DNA of 64,000 nucleotides from Lamellibrachia columna (Eukaryota; Annelida; Polychaeta; Sabellida; Siboglinidae). Made by a program: the position numbers and the translations under genes. The stretch spans positions 14,455,430 to 14,519,429 of the forward strand of contig OY759264.1 in assembly GCA_963662155.1 (NCBI GenBank), read 5' to 3'. Positions 24,160 through 35,840 of the stretch are shown one piece after another; positions within the stretch are counted from its first letter, which is position 1, and each line of letters opens with the position of its first letter. The notes beneath the pieces were generated by a model that searched no databases, was not told where the DNA came from, and was given only the letters and a program-made list of their open reading frames with translations.

Positions 24160-24204
24160 ATATCATGGTAAATACAGTTTCGAACAGTGTATTTACCATG
24201 ATAT
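24160..24204. repeat. Perfect 17-bp inverted repeat with an 11-nt loop
   Basis: ATATCATGGTAAATACA at 24160-24176 is exactly complementary to 24188-24204, loop GTTTCGAACAG. It borders the AT tract directly, and the ATCATGGTAAA arm resembles the CATGGTATAC array at 22.8 kb. Confidence 0.9.
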
Positions 24205-25424
24205 CTCAGTGGATAGATCAGAAAACAGCCACAACCGATGTATCTTCACAGCGCGTCTTGTGACCTTTACCTACTGACGTATTTGGTCGAAATATATACA
24301 CCTAAATTCATTGACAACGACAACGCTGACCTTTCCCTGATTACATGTTGCATATAACTTGTGAATGATCTGAAAGCATCAAGTATCCATCGTGTCTGTC
24401 TTCCGAGCAAATCTCAAGGGAGTTTCCTTACATTGGTATTCGCCAAATCCCGCGGCCACATCAGCAAATGTCGCAGTCATTTCCTCGTGCTCGAAGATTA
24501 TCGGTCACTACGACAATTGAACGCGCCGTCTCCTTACCGCAAAATTTCAGCGACCGCATGCGATTATTTTCTGATTGCTACTCCCTCGCACACTCGAGCG
24601 AGCGCGCGCCTTAGGCCCGAGTACCCGCACAAGCTCTTTGAGCATGGTACCCGAAGCAGTGTGCGACAAAAAGGTCGTATCATTGCGGTTAGACCGCCGC
24701 ACTGTCAGACGAGGGGACGCGTGATGCTGCCGCTTCGAATATTGGGACATTTCGTTCACTCCACTCTGCTTGTCTTTCGGATGAGACACTATAAGGTTCC
24801 TACTGTCTGGTGTCTATGCATCGGGAAGTAAAGTGTCCCATGCAGGGAGTACATGTGTAGCCGATCGTAGACTCACAGATTCTAACACGTACTTCACCAA
24901 TTGTGCACAAGGTGGCGCTACAACAGCTGCTACAAACACTTGTTCTGGCAGATATCGGCGCCATTTAAGAAGTCATCATTATTGTTGTGTAGATTTGAAA
25001 GTACCATATTATGAGCACATAGTTTCATTATCAAACAACAACAAAACTTGAAAAACAATGTACACATCGTGTTAAAATCGATATTCATCAAACTGTAACA
25101 CTAAACGTAACACAAATTATATACGTAACAATAATAAATAATACTTCATTGCCTTATTTACTGCATCTAGACATAACTATATTTCTCGTGGTGGACAATA
25201 ATGTCTCATCTTCATTCTTCTGTCGGAATAGTATACCACCGCCAGGTGTCGTGCCAGATAAAAATAGTGCAACATAGAGAATAGAGAGAGAGAAAATTAG
25301 GACGGCGACGACGACGATGATAGCAATAAAAATAACACAAATATAATAATAATAATAACATTAATCAGGTGTGCCAGTCATTTGTGAAGAAATTAGCCCG
25401 CTACGTAGCCAGATTGGGAGGAAA
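24205..25424. other. No gene assigned; CpG-richer patch and possible SINE tail
   Basis: 24.45-24.75 kb is richer in CpG than its surroundings and leaves a 156-codon frame open (alternative start only) without any recognisable domain. CTTTCGGATGAGACACTATA at about 24774 resembles a motif I associate with SINE-like tails in marine invertebrates, but I could not find a matching tRNA-like head. Confidence 0.25.
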
Positions 25425-25548
25425 CGGGCTGCAGTACGGGCTGCAGTACGGGCTGCAGTACGGGCTGCAGTACGGGCTGCAGTACGGGCTGCAGTACGGG
25501 CTGCAGTACGGGCTGCAGTACGGGCTGCAGTACGGGCTGCAGTACGGC
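25425..25548. repeat. 12-bp minisatellite, 10 copies
   Basis: Perfect tandem GGGCTGCAGTAC, each unit containing the palindrome CTGCAG. Both strands are open (Ala-Ala-Arg-Thr and Gly-Leu-Gln-Tyr repeats), which explains the overlapping frames. Confidence 0.97.
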
Positions 25549-25768
25549 TACATTTCAAGCACCCCGCGAACACTTCTAATCGGCATTCCTCTGTTCAATC
25601 TGCTTCTCACATTGACAGCATATCAGCGGTGTCCCAAAACATAATCTTCGTAACTATGCAGAGGTCGGTGTGTCAAATTAACTACTCCCGGAAACGGTTT
25701 TCGCAACTGGGATGTTCTTAATCTTCTTCCAAGTTCGTGTCGTACAAATAGTTGCTCCTACCCAAAAT
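25549..25768. other. No feature recognised
   Basis: Short unique spacer between two tandem repeats. Confidence 0.3.
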
Positions 25769-25888
25769 TTTTTGTTAATGAACCCACTTTTATTGCTACG
25801 CCAGATACCAAGTTCCTGTACATATATTTTTGTTAATGAACCCACTTTTATTGCTACGCCAGATACCAAGTTCCTGTACCTATATTTC
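25769..25888. repeat. 58-bp direct tandem duplication
   Basis: Two nearly identical copies containing TGTTAATGAACCCACTTTTA and CAGATACCAAGTTCCTGTAC. Confidence 0.95.
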
Positions 25889-27169
25889 TAAAATTAACTT
25901 TGTTTAGAAAAGCAGGATATAATAAAAGTTATGATGAATGTATAATTTCACAGTAGTTTGAATAAGTTCCTTTATTTTTTATCTTTGACCTATCCAAAAA
26001 CATATTAAACTTTAACTGGTTACACCCGGTACCAAAGTTTGTTATGGATTGATACATAATGAAAATAATTACTTCAAAATTTACAAATACGTAGATAACA
26101 ACAATTATCATATATATCAATGCTTTCTCATGGGATGCTATCAATAAAACATCAAGGGAAACCCATTTAGACGATTGTTCAGCAATTCCCAGACCGCTCC
26201 TTCCGCTGAGGAATTAAAGATATATTCCTGGGGAAAATATTTGTCAGACACAAATAACTCATGAAGAACCAGTGCACTGTGATACAAGAGGACAATGACA
26301 ACCTTAATGAGGACATTATGTAATGTGCAAATGAACATTCATAAAACATCACTCAGAAATGCTCTATTGGAAAGGGTTATTTTTATTTTGTTCAAATTCA
26401 AATTCTAGTTTGTATGTCCTACAATAATGTGCAGCACGAGCAATTTCAAATCACATTCCCGGAACTGGGTCTCATTCTATGAATTTATAGATGTTCCCCC
26501 ACATTGTTTTTATCATAACATGAATACTAACGTAATAACTGTCGAATAACACTATTATAATTCAATTTCAGCAGTTATTTATATTTCTTTAGGGTCTTAA
26601 AACGAACTCGGTGCCTTGGTACCAGGCATTACAGTAGAGGGTAGCATTCCTTTCATGCGTTGCCTGCCACTTAGTGAGGTTTCTGATTTAAACAAAGAAA
26701 TGTCAGAATTTTAATGTATAGACTGTGCATTTTATCGGAGTAAAGGTTAACAGCGATTTTAGAACAGAAAAATGGCCTTTCCCAAGCCAAATGTCAGACA
26801 TGTTTTGAGAATGGCTCTTCAATGGGGAAAACAACGATTTGTAGCCGATTATACGTTCACTGTAGTGCACTTCGCAATTAGGATTTCATCAGAGCGAGCA
26901 ATCGATAACGTCCCGTTGATATCTGCTCTGTTTCCTAAATGTTTCGCTGCGGGCTAGTCTATGCTGTTGTTGTGACATTAAATGCGACAGCCTCGTCGTC
27001 TGCGGCGATTATTAAATACCGATGCAGTATCGAGTGATCTTTCGTGTAACGTTGCGGAATCGACCGCTCATCGAGTCAACCTCCCTGCACTTGTCTAACA
27101 CGCTGTGCTGGACGGACTGATACCGTTGTATTTTGTGATAAAGCTAGTGATGACATTCAGTTTGCTTAA
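25889..27169. other. No gene recognised
   Basis: AT-rich. A 21-bp sequence at 26671-26691 (TTAGTGAGGTTTCTGATTTA plus A) recurs with one mismatch at 27170-27190, at the 5' boundary of the LINE. Confidence 0.35.
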
Positions 27170-28860
27170 TTAGTGAGGTTTCTGATTCAATGGCGGAAGA
27201 CCTAAATGGTTACTTCAGTTCAGTGTTTACCAAAGAAGATATTAGTTCATTACCAGTTGCTGATGCTAAATTTCAGGGGGCTAAATCTGACTATTTAGGT
27301 CCGTTAGTTGTAACTCCAGAATTGGTAGCTAAGAAAATAAAGGCAATGAAGGATAACAAATCAACGGGAGTGGATGGGATTCCTCCAAAATTACTAATGG
27401 AAACAGTAGAACAAATCAGTATACCACTTGCAAGAGTATTCAACTTGTCATTAAAAGAGGGAGTTGTTCCTTTGAATGGAAAGAAGCAAACATCATACCA
27501 TTATTTAAAAAGGGTTCGAGAAATAAGTCAGAGAATTACAGACCAGTGAGTTTAACGTCAGTGATTTGTAAATTATTAGAAAGGTTAATTAAAGACCATA
27601 TGGTGGAATTCCTCGTTAAGCATAAATTATTAAATTCATCTCAACATGGATTCCTTAAAGCGAGGTCATGCTTAACAAATATGTTATGTTCGCCAGTAGA
27701 TATTATCTACTTAGATTTTCAGAAAGCTTTTGACAAAGTGCCACATCAAAGATTACTACTTAAGTTAAAAACCCATGGTATCGGGGATAGCATAACTGAC
27801 TGAATAGAACAATGGCTGACTGACAGAAGACAACGAGTTGTAGTAGATGGAGAAGTTTCAAATTGGAAATCGGTTTTGAGTGGGGTACCTCAAGGATCAG
27901 TATTAGGACCTATATTATTCTTAATTTATATCAATGACTTGGACGACAGTATAACAAGTAACGTACTGAAATTTGCGGATGACACAAAACTGTTTAGAAA
28001 GGTTAATACTGATGGTGATAAACAACATTTACAAAACGATCTAGACAGATTAGTGAAATGGTCTGAGAAATGGCAGATATTGTTCAATTTTGGGAAATGT
28101 AAATGCCTACATACAGGACATAGGAACTTGAATGTAAACTATAAAATGGGAGATACTGTTCTGGGTACTACTGTAAAAGAAAAGGACTTAGGAGTTACAA
28201 TAAGCGCTGATATGAAAGTTTCAGAGCAGTGTGGTATTGCAGCTTCAAAGGGTAATCAAATTCTTGGATTGATTAGAAGAAACATAACATACAAGGGGAA
28301 AAAGTTAATTATACCTCTTTATAAAGCAATAGTTAGACCTCATTTAGAATACTGTATACAAGCATGGAGACCATATCGTAAGAAGGATATAGATACGCTT
28401 GAACGCATACAAAGGAGAGCAACTAAAATGATTCCAGAACTGAGAGACCTTAGTTATGAAGAACGCCTGAAAGAATGTGGTTTAACAACTCTAGAGACAA
28501 GGAGGTTAAGAGGAGATCAGATTGAAGTTTTTAAGATATTGAATGGGTATGAAAATATTGATAGAAATATGTTTTTCTCACTCAAGAAGGATAGCAGAAC
28601 TAGAGGACAGATTGGACATCGGGAAGCACTCGTTCTCACAGAGGACAATAAATGAATGGAACAAATTGTCTACAGATTGTGTAACTGCTAGCAGCGTGAA
28701 TATGTTTAAAAACAAGGTTGACACATATCTCAGGAGGGCGGGCTATAAGTAGATGAACATTGTTGGACTCTCGATAAGCCAATGGCTTCCTTGTCCACTT
28801 GCCATCTGGGCCTTTGGCTTGGATGGCAAATCTTGTTAAATCTTGTTAAATCTTGTTAAT
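27170..28860 (+). mobile_element. CR1-like non-LTR retrotransposon, longest copy in the window
   Basis: A 5'-truncated LINE covering most of the reverse-transcriptase domain and the 3' end. The 3' UTR reads TTGTTGGACTCTCGATAAGC, GCCATCTGGGCCTTTGGC, and ends in three or four 10-bp AAATCTTGTT repeats. Such a short-repeat 3' end, rather than poly-A, is typical of the CR1 group. No target-site duplication is visible. Seven or more other fragments of the family lie in this window (2990, 9878, 12135, 16776, 17345, 55398 on the minus strand, 61495). Confidence 0.9.
27190..28752 (+). pseudogene. Reverse-transcriptase ORF2 remnant of the CR1-like LINE
   Basis: Would copy element RNA into DNA at the target. 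Recognisable RT blocks in order are STGVDGIPPKLL, VSLTSVICKLLERLI, SQHGFL, VDIIYLDFQKAFDKVPH, SGVPQGSVLGPILFLIYIND and FADDTKL (the catalytic FADD). Downstream are ISADMKVSEQCGIAASKGNQ, LYKAIVRPHLEY and IQRRATKMIPELRDLSYEE. Damage: a one-base loss near 27473 (frame changes between GVVPL and NGKKQ), probable in-frame loss of residues between NML and SPVDIIYLDF, TGA at 27801-27803 where the 17.35-kb copy has TGG, and loss of about 30 bp near 28605 that shifts the last 50 codons into another frame. The endonuclease domain is absent, so it is not autonomous. Confidence 0.9.
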
Positions 28861-29108
28861 TAGCTTTTGATTGATAGCCCGGCTCTCTAACCGCCAATCT
28901 ACCACGCCGCGCTGTAACATGACTAAAACACGATTGTCAAAGAGCAAATTCCAAAGTTAGCAAGGAAGTCATTATCGAGAGTCCCATAATGCGTTTTCTA
29001 GGTGAATTAGTGCAGCATTTTCTGTCGTTTGCCGTAATGTTCCCTCTTGTAGCACGTATAGAATCATCGCTAATTAGTTCCAAGCATATATCGCCTTCTT
29101 GGAGAATA
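28861..29108. other. No feature recognised
   Basis: Short spacer between the LINE tail and a MITE; a 69-residue minus-strand frame has no motif. Confidence 0.3.
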
Positions 29109-29297
29109 CAGTCGAACCTCGCTTTACTGCCACCCCTGTGATGCAATCACCTCTTCATTATGGCCAACCTGGAACAGTCCCAAATGATTTCCATAGCAGT
29201 AGAGTATAGGCCATTAAGTCCCGTTAATACAATCACCTCGTTATTCATGTCACTTTGGCCCAGTGCTGAGAGTGACCTTAATAAAGAGGTTCCACTC
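29109..29297. mobile_element. 189-bp pogo/Tc1-like MITE flanked by TA
   Basis: Ends are CAGTCGAACCTCGCTTTA and, reverse-complemented from the right, GAGTGGAACCTCTTTATTAA; TA dinucleotides flank both sides. The whole body aligns in reverse orientation with 54568-54745, including CTATACT.TACTGTTATG and TGGGACTGT. TA target duplication plus CAGTNGAACCTC ends suggest a Tc1/mariner-pogo-type parent. Confidence 0.7.
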
Positions 29298-31416
29298 TAA
29301 TTAATTTGCTATAAGTCCTTTGTATTATTACTTTTATCTCCGTTCTTCTCATATTTCTTCCAACTAACCTAACACAATTTATTCCATTCGAAGCAGAAAT
29401 CGGGCATTTGTCAGAAACTTTCATTAGCTGCTTTAATGCAACTCCTAATCCCATTCTCTGATGGTAGCACCGCCTGCTGTATCCGCCTTTTACATATCCA
29501 TAAATTAAATAACCTTTGCCATTTGTCAGACAACTTGACCAATTTCAACAAGATTTCTCCACAAAGGACGATGTTCCAGATTGCAGGTGTGCCGTGAATC
29601 TGTTGGCTTATAGGGAGAATTCGTCTACACCCACTTGTAACTTGTATAAATGTCTACCTTCGGTGACCTTTCTAATTATCTTTCTGATTATTGTAACTAT
29701 GTCCGGCCCTTAATGGTCTGCACCGTACCAAACGGTTCGGTGGACAATTTACCTAAACATTAGCTTAAACATAATTTAACCGCACCCATGTGAGAATACA
29801 CATCACAATGACTTGGCTTAACGTCAAGACTGGCCTTTTGGCTTTTTATTAGCCCATAATAAGAGTGTCCATCCTAACATTTTCGCCTAAACTAGCATGT
29901 TAAAACGGCGATCCGTACTCTCGTCTGCCAATGGAAACGCTTGAAGTATGAAAATCTTTACGCAGTTGTCCCTATTATGGTTTGTCACGGCTACCCTCCT
30001 GGCACTTTGGAGAGTGTATAGAAAACACCGTGTCCTTGCTCGCAATAATGCAGTATTCGGCATATATTTCAAGAAATTGTGGTTCCATCTTTGGAAAAGA
30101 AAAGAAACGATTGATCACACCATCAGTTCTAACGTAGTCATACATATGTCGAGGATTTATTAGAAATAATACATTTACCAGCATTGTTCTTTCGAATTAT
30201 TTTCAAGCAGCACCAATTCATTACGGCGTAATTATCAGTTAGGATAACTCCTTTCTTAATTATGTCCGAATCCTGACGGAAAAGAGCACACCTTCCTTTC
30301 TGGGTACACGTAACGCTCTCTGTGTTGCGTAAATATGTACGTATTACGTATGTCACTGGTTTGCGAACTTTGAAGCATACTTGTCTATTCCAAGAAAGAT
30401 CACTGGCCATAATAACAAGTTCCGAATGGCAAGAAGACGAGGAAGTTATTAATTTATCGAGTGTCCAATAATGTTTTACTATATGCTTCATTAGTCAATT
30501 ATAGTCAAAGATAATATGTTGTAATCATTCATATTTTTCTGTAGGTATGAGTATTTTCTTGTATCCTTTCAAACATAGTTATTTCTCTCCTACAGCTCAC
30601 ATTTCTTCCAATTAAACTGATTATTTTAATTAAGTTTAATTAACTTAAACAATCTGGCCCTGTTCGGAAACATGCATATCTGCTCTAAAATTATTCTTAA
30701 GAACTTTTGTTTGATGGTAATCCCTAATAACATATCACATGTTTCATGTTTATGTTCACGTTTCACGTGTGCTTACGTTCATAAAATGAAATAACCTTTG
30801 CCATTTTCAGACATCTTGACTTGTTTAACCTTCCACAGAAAGCGATGTTTCTTCGGACCGCATGTGGACAAAGAAGCCATAGGCTTATCGAGGTTATTCG
30901 TCTGGATCGTCTTGTAATTGTTTTAAAGACCCCCCCCCCCACCCCCAGTGCCCTTTCGACGGTGAAAGCGTACGTGACTGTTTGAATGTTATATATCTGT
31001 TTGGGCAAACGTTGTATAAATATACGATTTTCACTTCACACTGTAGTTACTACTGTTATTGGACATGTCAATGATACAACTGTTTTTGTATTGATCTTCA
31101 GCGCGTATTCGTTCCGCAGACTGGCAGACAGACGGCCATTTACATCACAGTGGTCGAGGAAATAAAGGTTTCTCCTGCTGACCTATATAAAGTCTTATAT
31201 TGTGATCGCTCACAGGAAATAGTAGTCAGAGTGTTCGTCGGTCGTTTAATCATGTTCTCTCTTTGAGTCATTTACCTTCACGGCGCCGATACACATATCA
31301 CCGGGTCTAGGCTGTGTGGGTGCTTCTCCGATTAACTAGTCTTAATCACAGTTTTGCGGGGAGCGTATGGCAACGGCGTGGTTTAAGAGCAGTGCGCAAC
31401 GGTTGGTGGTTTCAAG
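29298..31416. other. No gene recognised in about 2.1 kb
   Basis: AT-rich, with a poly-C run at about 30930-30946. Overlapping frames up to 117 residues on both strands lack motifs. No splice-consistent exon stands out. Confidence 0.35.
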
Positions 31417-31560
31417 CAATGGCGCATCTATAGGATCTCGCGAAGGGTGAGGCCAAAAGTAATTACCCAGTAGTTTACCGTGCTACCACGTAGTGGCGCA
31501 ACAGGTTGCATACGAAAAAAATTAAATCAAAGACCCAATGCCCCTCTAAGTACGCCACTG
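31417..31560. mobile_element. hAT-like MITE, reverse orientation
   Basis: Left end CAATGGCGCATCTATAGG; right end reverse-complemented CAGTGGCGTACTTAGAGG. The body shares ACGAAAAAAATTAA and a CATGGTA/GTAGCATG-like portion with the element at 3.79-4.07 kb in opposite orientation. Confidence 0.55.
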
Positions 31561-32309
31561 GCAGTGTCGTTTAGCAAATTGTTGATTTTTTTCGTGAATA
31601 TAAACAAACAGGATATCTTGGATAGAGCATATTGGATTTAATATCGTTATCAAACAAAGATTTGCACACAAAAAATCGTATTATTTTCAAACTAACTTCT
31701 ATGTTTTATACGACGTAGTGTATGCATAAATATTTTTTATTCACGGTTTTTAGAAGTCTATACATTGTATGCCAAGCATTAGTAGTTACAAAGTAGTGAC
31801 CAATTTATATTATTTTATTGTCTACTGTACTTTCTTTTTGCACTTTTAATCTTTTTTTCATATGTAATTATAAAATACTATTTTATGTATTTGTGTCCAC
31901 ACTCGGGTTTGATGGTGTTCAAATAAAGTAATTATTATTATTATTATTATCTCAGCAACCAAACATCTTCGAACAGGTTATGTGGATATGCAAACGCAAT
32001 TGTGCAGTATGTATATATATGTATATATACAACATGTCTTCTTTGCCCAAACGTGCCTCAGCCGGTTCAGCTCCGGTAGATTCTCTATCCACGCATAGTT
32101 AAATTCATAAATCCTCGAAATATTTAATTGTGACAATACGACCAGTTTTAAATGGAAAGTATAACATCCATGGAGAGGACACTATTGTCAGTAGCTGGAA
32201 TCCTCGTACGCAGCATCTATAGCCACATCGCTTACCTGTGTTTGTCTTCTGATGTGCGTAGTAGGGTCGGTAAGCTTTGCTTGGTCCTGTTTTGTTCTCT
32301 GGCGGTGCT
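31561..32309. other. No gene recognised
   Basis: AT-rich with a short ATT run near 31935-31952; no supported exon. Confidence 0.3.
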
Positions 32310-32925
32310 TTCTCTTGCCCTCCATGGTGCCTTCTCTTGCCCTCCAAGGTGCCTTCTCTTGCCCTCTTTGGTGCCTTCTCTTACCCTCCGCGGTGCCTTC
32401 TCTTGCCCTCCATGGTGCCTTCTCTTGGCTCCAGGGTGCCTTCTCTTGCACTCCATTGTGCCTTCTCGTGGCTCCAGGGTGCCTTCTCTTGGCTCCAGGG
32501 TGCCTTCTCTTGCCCTCCGCGGTGCCTTCTCTTGCCCTCCACGATGCCTTCTCTTGGCTCCAGGGTGCCTTCTCTTGCCTCCAGGTGCCTTCTCTTGGCT
32601 CCAGGGTGCCTTCTCTTGCCCTTCATGGTGCCTTCTCTCGCCCTCCATGGTGCCTTCTCTTGCCCTCCATGGTGCTTTCTCTTGCCCTCCATATTGCCTT
32701 CTCTTGCCCTCCATGGTGCCTTCCTCGCCCTCCATGGTGCCTTCTCTTGCACACCAGGGTGCTCTCTCGTGGTTCCATGGTGCCTTCTCTTGCCCTCTAT
32801 GGTGCCTTCTCTTGCCCTCCATGGCGCCTTCTCTTGCCCCCCATGGTGCCTTCTCTTGCCTTCCATGGTGCCTTCTCTTGCCCTCCACGGTGCTTTCTCT
32901 TGCCTCCAGGGCGCATCATGGATTT
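32310..32925. repeat. 22-bp minisatellite, about 27 copies
   Basis: Units around TGCCTTCTCTTGCCCTCCAT, with a second type containing TTGGCTCCAGGG and several indels. All three plus-strand and two minus-strand frames stay open, so the 218-357-residue frames are artefacts. On the minus strand a unit reads GGKRRHHGGQEK-like residues. It lies exactly where the adjoining LINE fragment would encode its basic EGKRRRGRQ-type motif. Confidence 0.95.
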
Positions 32926-33195
32926 TTAAATGGTGCTGTGTCGGGTGATGTGGCCAAACCGCTGACATCAATGGCTCTTTCTTTCCAGCAAAGGAATCCG
33001 CTGTCTCTTGTATTCGTTCTCCGTGTAAGAAATACGGAGGAGTCTTTTGAAGCATTTAATTCAAAACGCTTGTACGCTTCTCTCTGTCTCAGCTGTCAGA
33101 ATCATCTCGCATCCAAAGAGGACGGTGACTGCTCGGTAGAGCTTAAGCTCGATTTGGAAGCTGACGTATCTGCTCTTCCGGTGTCACGGAGCCAT
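32926..33195 (-). pseudogene. Third LINE type, reverse-transcriptase C-terminal fragment
   Basis: With stops, the minus strand reads CEMILTAETERSVQAF, then KCFKRLLRISYTENEYK, then LLERKSH and FGHITRHSTI. This follows the end of many LINE ORF2 proteins (CExWTLxxETERRxQAFExKCxRxLLRISYTEHKTN...FGHVxRHDSL). The reading then runs straight into the 22-bp array. Several nonsense codons are present. Confidence 0.7.
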
Positions 33196-34362
33196 CACCA
33201 TAGGATGTCTACGAGCGAAATCTGAAATATATGTACAGCAATGAGTGTGTAGTGCAAGCAAGTCACAGGAGACACAAGAACTGGGCTGGTACACGTAGCC
33301 AATATGAGAAATGGCTCCCTAATCACCAAGCCAAGCATGGGCGAAAGAAGCAGCATTTCTATTCCAGCCCACGTAGAGATACAAGGATGCCAAGTTAAAG
33401 AAATAGGAGGAAGGAGATTATCCTGTTGCAGATGAAATAAAGGAAGGATTTCCGTACATGCAGTGCGGATGATAGAATTATAATATTACGATACGGATTT
33501 TATTTTGATAAAACGGATGTCTGAGGTGTGTTATTTTATGCATCGAGTAGCAGTGGAGGCAATTACTTCAAAGGGAAATTATTCGACCACGAAAGAAAAG
33601 CAGGAGATATGACAAAATGTAATATGTAACATATGTAACTGAACATGATCCGGATCTATATTCATGGCAACAGAAAGAAATGAAGTAGTAAATTGTCAGC
33701 AATCAATAGCACACATGCACGCACGCTGCGTGGCCACACACACACGTACACGCACACACGCACGCACACACGCACGCACACAAACATAATGTAAGTATGC
33801 ATAACTTAAGGTGTAAGGAGGGAATCGGGTTTACTGATAGTTGTTGTTTTACTTGAAACGCATTGTTCGTGTCGATAACCATGACCGGTGTTATTTCTAC
33901 TAGTAATGGCTACATCATGCATTCATGTATAACATTCAGCGGTTACAAAGAAGTTCGTGACAGCCGATTATACATCACTGATATGCGTCCGGCGATTCGC
34001 ATAAAATGGGCGTTTAATGACGTCATTTACTGCGCAGTCACAACATAGTTACGATAAACCAGCCACCGCAGGGCATTTTGTCTCTGTGCTAACAATACTA
34101 GTATTGTCTTTTATATAGCAGGATAAAGCCATTTGGAAGCACTTTGATCGCACTCAGCCGATTATTCTTTCCATGTTTACCATCGGGACGCACCAAGATG
34201 GACACAAATAGAAAGTTGCACCGATGATGAATTCCGCAATAATTGTTAGTATCCAAGAAATAGCGTTGCAAAGGCATCACTCGCAAGAGAAACGACTGCT
34301 GTTGTTTCATTTAGTCTAATTTAGCTACTTGTGTGTCCATTGATTGTTCGTATAGGACAAGA
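33196..34362. other. No gene recognised; CA/CG microsatellite inside
   Basis: Contains an impure CACA/CGCA run at about 33715-33784. A 61-residue plus-strand frame near 33.9 kb has no motif. Confidence 0.35.
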
Positions 34363-35135
34363 AATTCGTTTCTTTTCTTTCTTTTTTCGCAATTAGCACA
34401 CGCAGTGCCATTTCTATACCTTCAATTACATAAAGTCAATGCAGCGATAAATAACACACGATATCACGTAATGGGCAGCCGTCTGTAGGCGTGTATACAA
34501 TTAGATAGAAGTACGATACGTATCGAGTTTATTGTCCAATAAAACATTGGGTAATTGTCTTCTGCTTGCTGAACATCAGAGGTAAATAGGATAGAAATGT
34601 AAACATGGTTAATAAAAGTAATATATACATGAAATAAGTTAATAGAAGTAATAACAGTAAAACATGCATGAAGGTAGTCCATACAAAGTAGGAGAGGAAA
34701 TGGGTTTCTTTTCTTTCTTTCTTTTTGGTCATTAGGAGACGCAATGCCATTTTAGCACCTGCCATTATGCCAAATCAATCAAACAAGTAGAACACAATAT
34801 CGTACAAAGATCTGCCGTCAGTAGGCGGTGCTTTTGTTTGGATTGAAGAAGTAGAACAGGAAATAGGTTTATTTTCTTTCTTTTTTGATCATTGGGACAT
34901 TCAGTGCCATTTTTGCACCTGCCATTATGCAAAATAAATGCAATAAGTGACATAGACCGATCGGCCATCAATACGTGGTGTATCTGTTTGGGTTGAAGTA
35001 GGGTTCTTTGTACTTTATTGTCTTTACTACATCCAGTACCATTTTACACACAGAGTTTTACCAAATTAACGCTATACGTGGCACACGGTATCTCGCAAAG
35101 GCCGGTTATCAGTAGGTGTATATCCTTTTGGATAG
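34363..35135. repeat. Diverged tandem repeat of about 140-340 bp spacing, 4 copies
   Basis: Related units begin near 34363, 34700, 34862 and 35008. They share a TTTCTTTCTTTTTT block, GCAATGCCATTTTAGCACC-like text and CGTCAGTAGGCGGTG-like text. The last unit ends in GTAGGTGTATATCCTTTTGG and merges with the first unit of the 79-bp array. Confidence 0.6.
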
Positions 35136-35840
35136 ATGTGACACGCGTTGTGTGTCTGTTGCAGGCGATATGTTCGTTCTAATCACGTTGTCGAAACCGT
35201 ATCCTTTTGGATAGATGTGACACGCGTTGTGTGTCTGTTGCAGGCGATATGTTCGTTCTAATCCCGTTGTCGAAACCGTATCCTTTTGGATAGATGTGAC
35301 ACGCGTTGTGTGTCTGTTGCAGGCGATATGTTCGTTCTAATCCCGTTGTCGAAACCGTATCCTTTTGGATAGATGTGACACGCGTTGTGTGTCTGTTGCA
35401 GGCGATATGTTCGTTCTAATCCCGTTGTCGAAACCGTATCCTTTTGGATAGATGTGACACGCGTTGTGTGTCTGTTGCAGGCGATATGTTCGTTCTAATC
35501 CCGTTGTCGAAACCGTATCCTGTTGGATAGATGTGACACGCGTTGTGTGTCTGTTGCAGGCGATATGTTCGTTCTAATCCCGTTGTCGAAACCGTATCCT
35601 TTTGGATAGATGTGACACGCGTTGTGTGTCTGTTGCAGGCGATATGTTCGTTCTAATCCCGTTGTCGAAACCGTATCCTTTTGGATAGATGTGACACGCG
35701 TTGTGTGTCTGTTGCAGGCGATATGTTCGTTCTAATCCCGTTGTCGAAACCGTATCCTTTTGGATAGATGTGACACGCGTTGTGTGTCTGTTGCAGGCGA
35801 TATGTTCGTTCTAATACCGTTGTCGAAACCGTATCCTTTA
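35121..35840. repeat. 79-bp minisatellite, 9 copies
   Basis: Near-perfect units containing TATCCTTTTGGATAGATGTG, ACACGCGTTGTGTGTCTGTT and GCAGGCGATATGTTCG. Variants are single bases (TCACG/TCCCG; one TCCTGTTGG). Confidence 0.97.

Noticed and set aside
24361..24831. 156-residue open frame in a CpG-richer patch
   Set aside because: Alternative start, basic and low-information composition, no motif; probably open by base composition.
24720..24850. SINE tail (CTTTCGGATGAGAC)
   Set aside because: One short motif from memory is not enough; no A/B-box head or second copy was found in the window.
32152..33225. 357-residue plus-strand open frame and 218-225-residue frames on both strands
   Set aside because: All run through the 22-bp array; the non-repeat ends on the minus strand are a LINE fragment, which makes the plus-strand frame a shadow.
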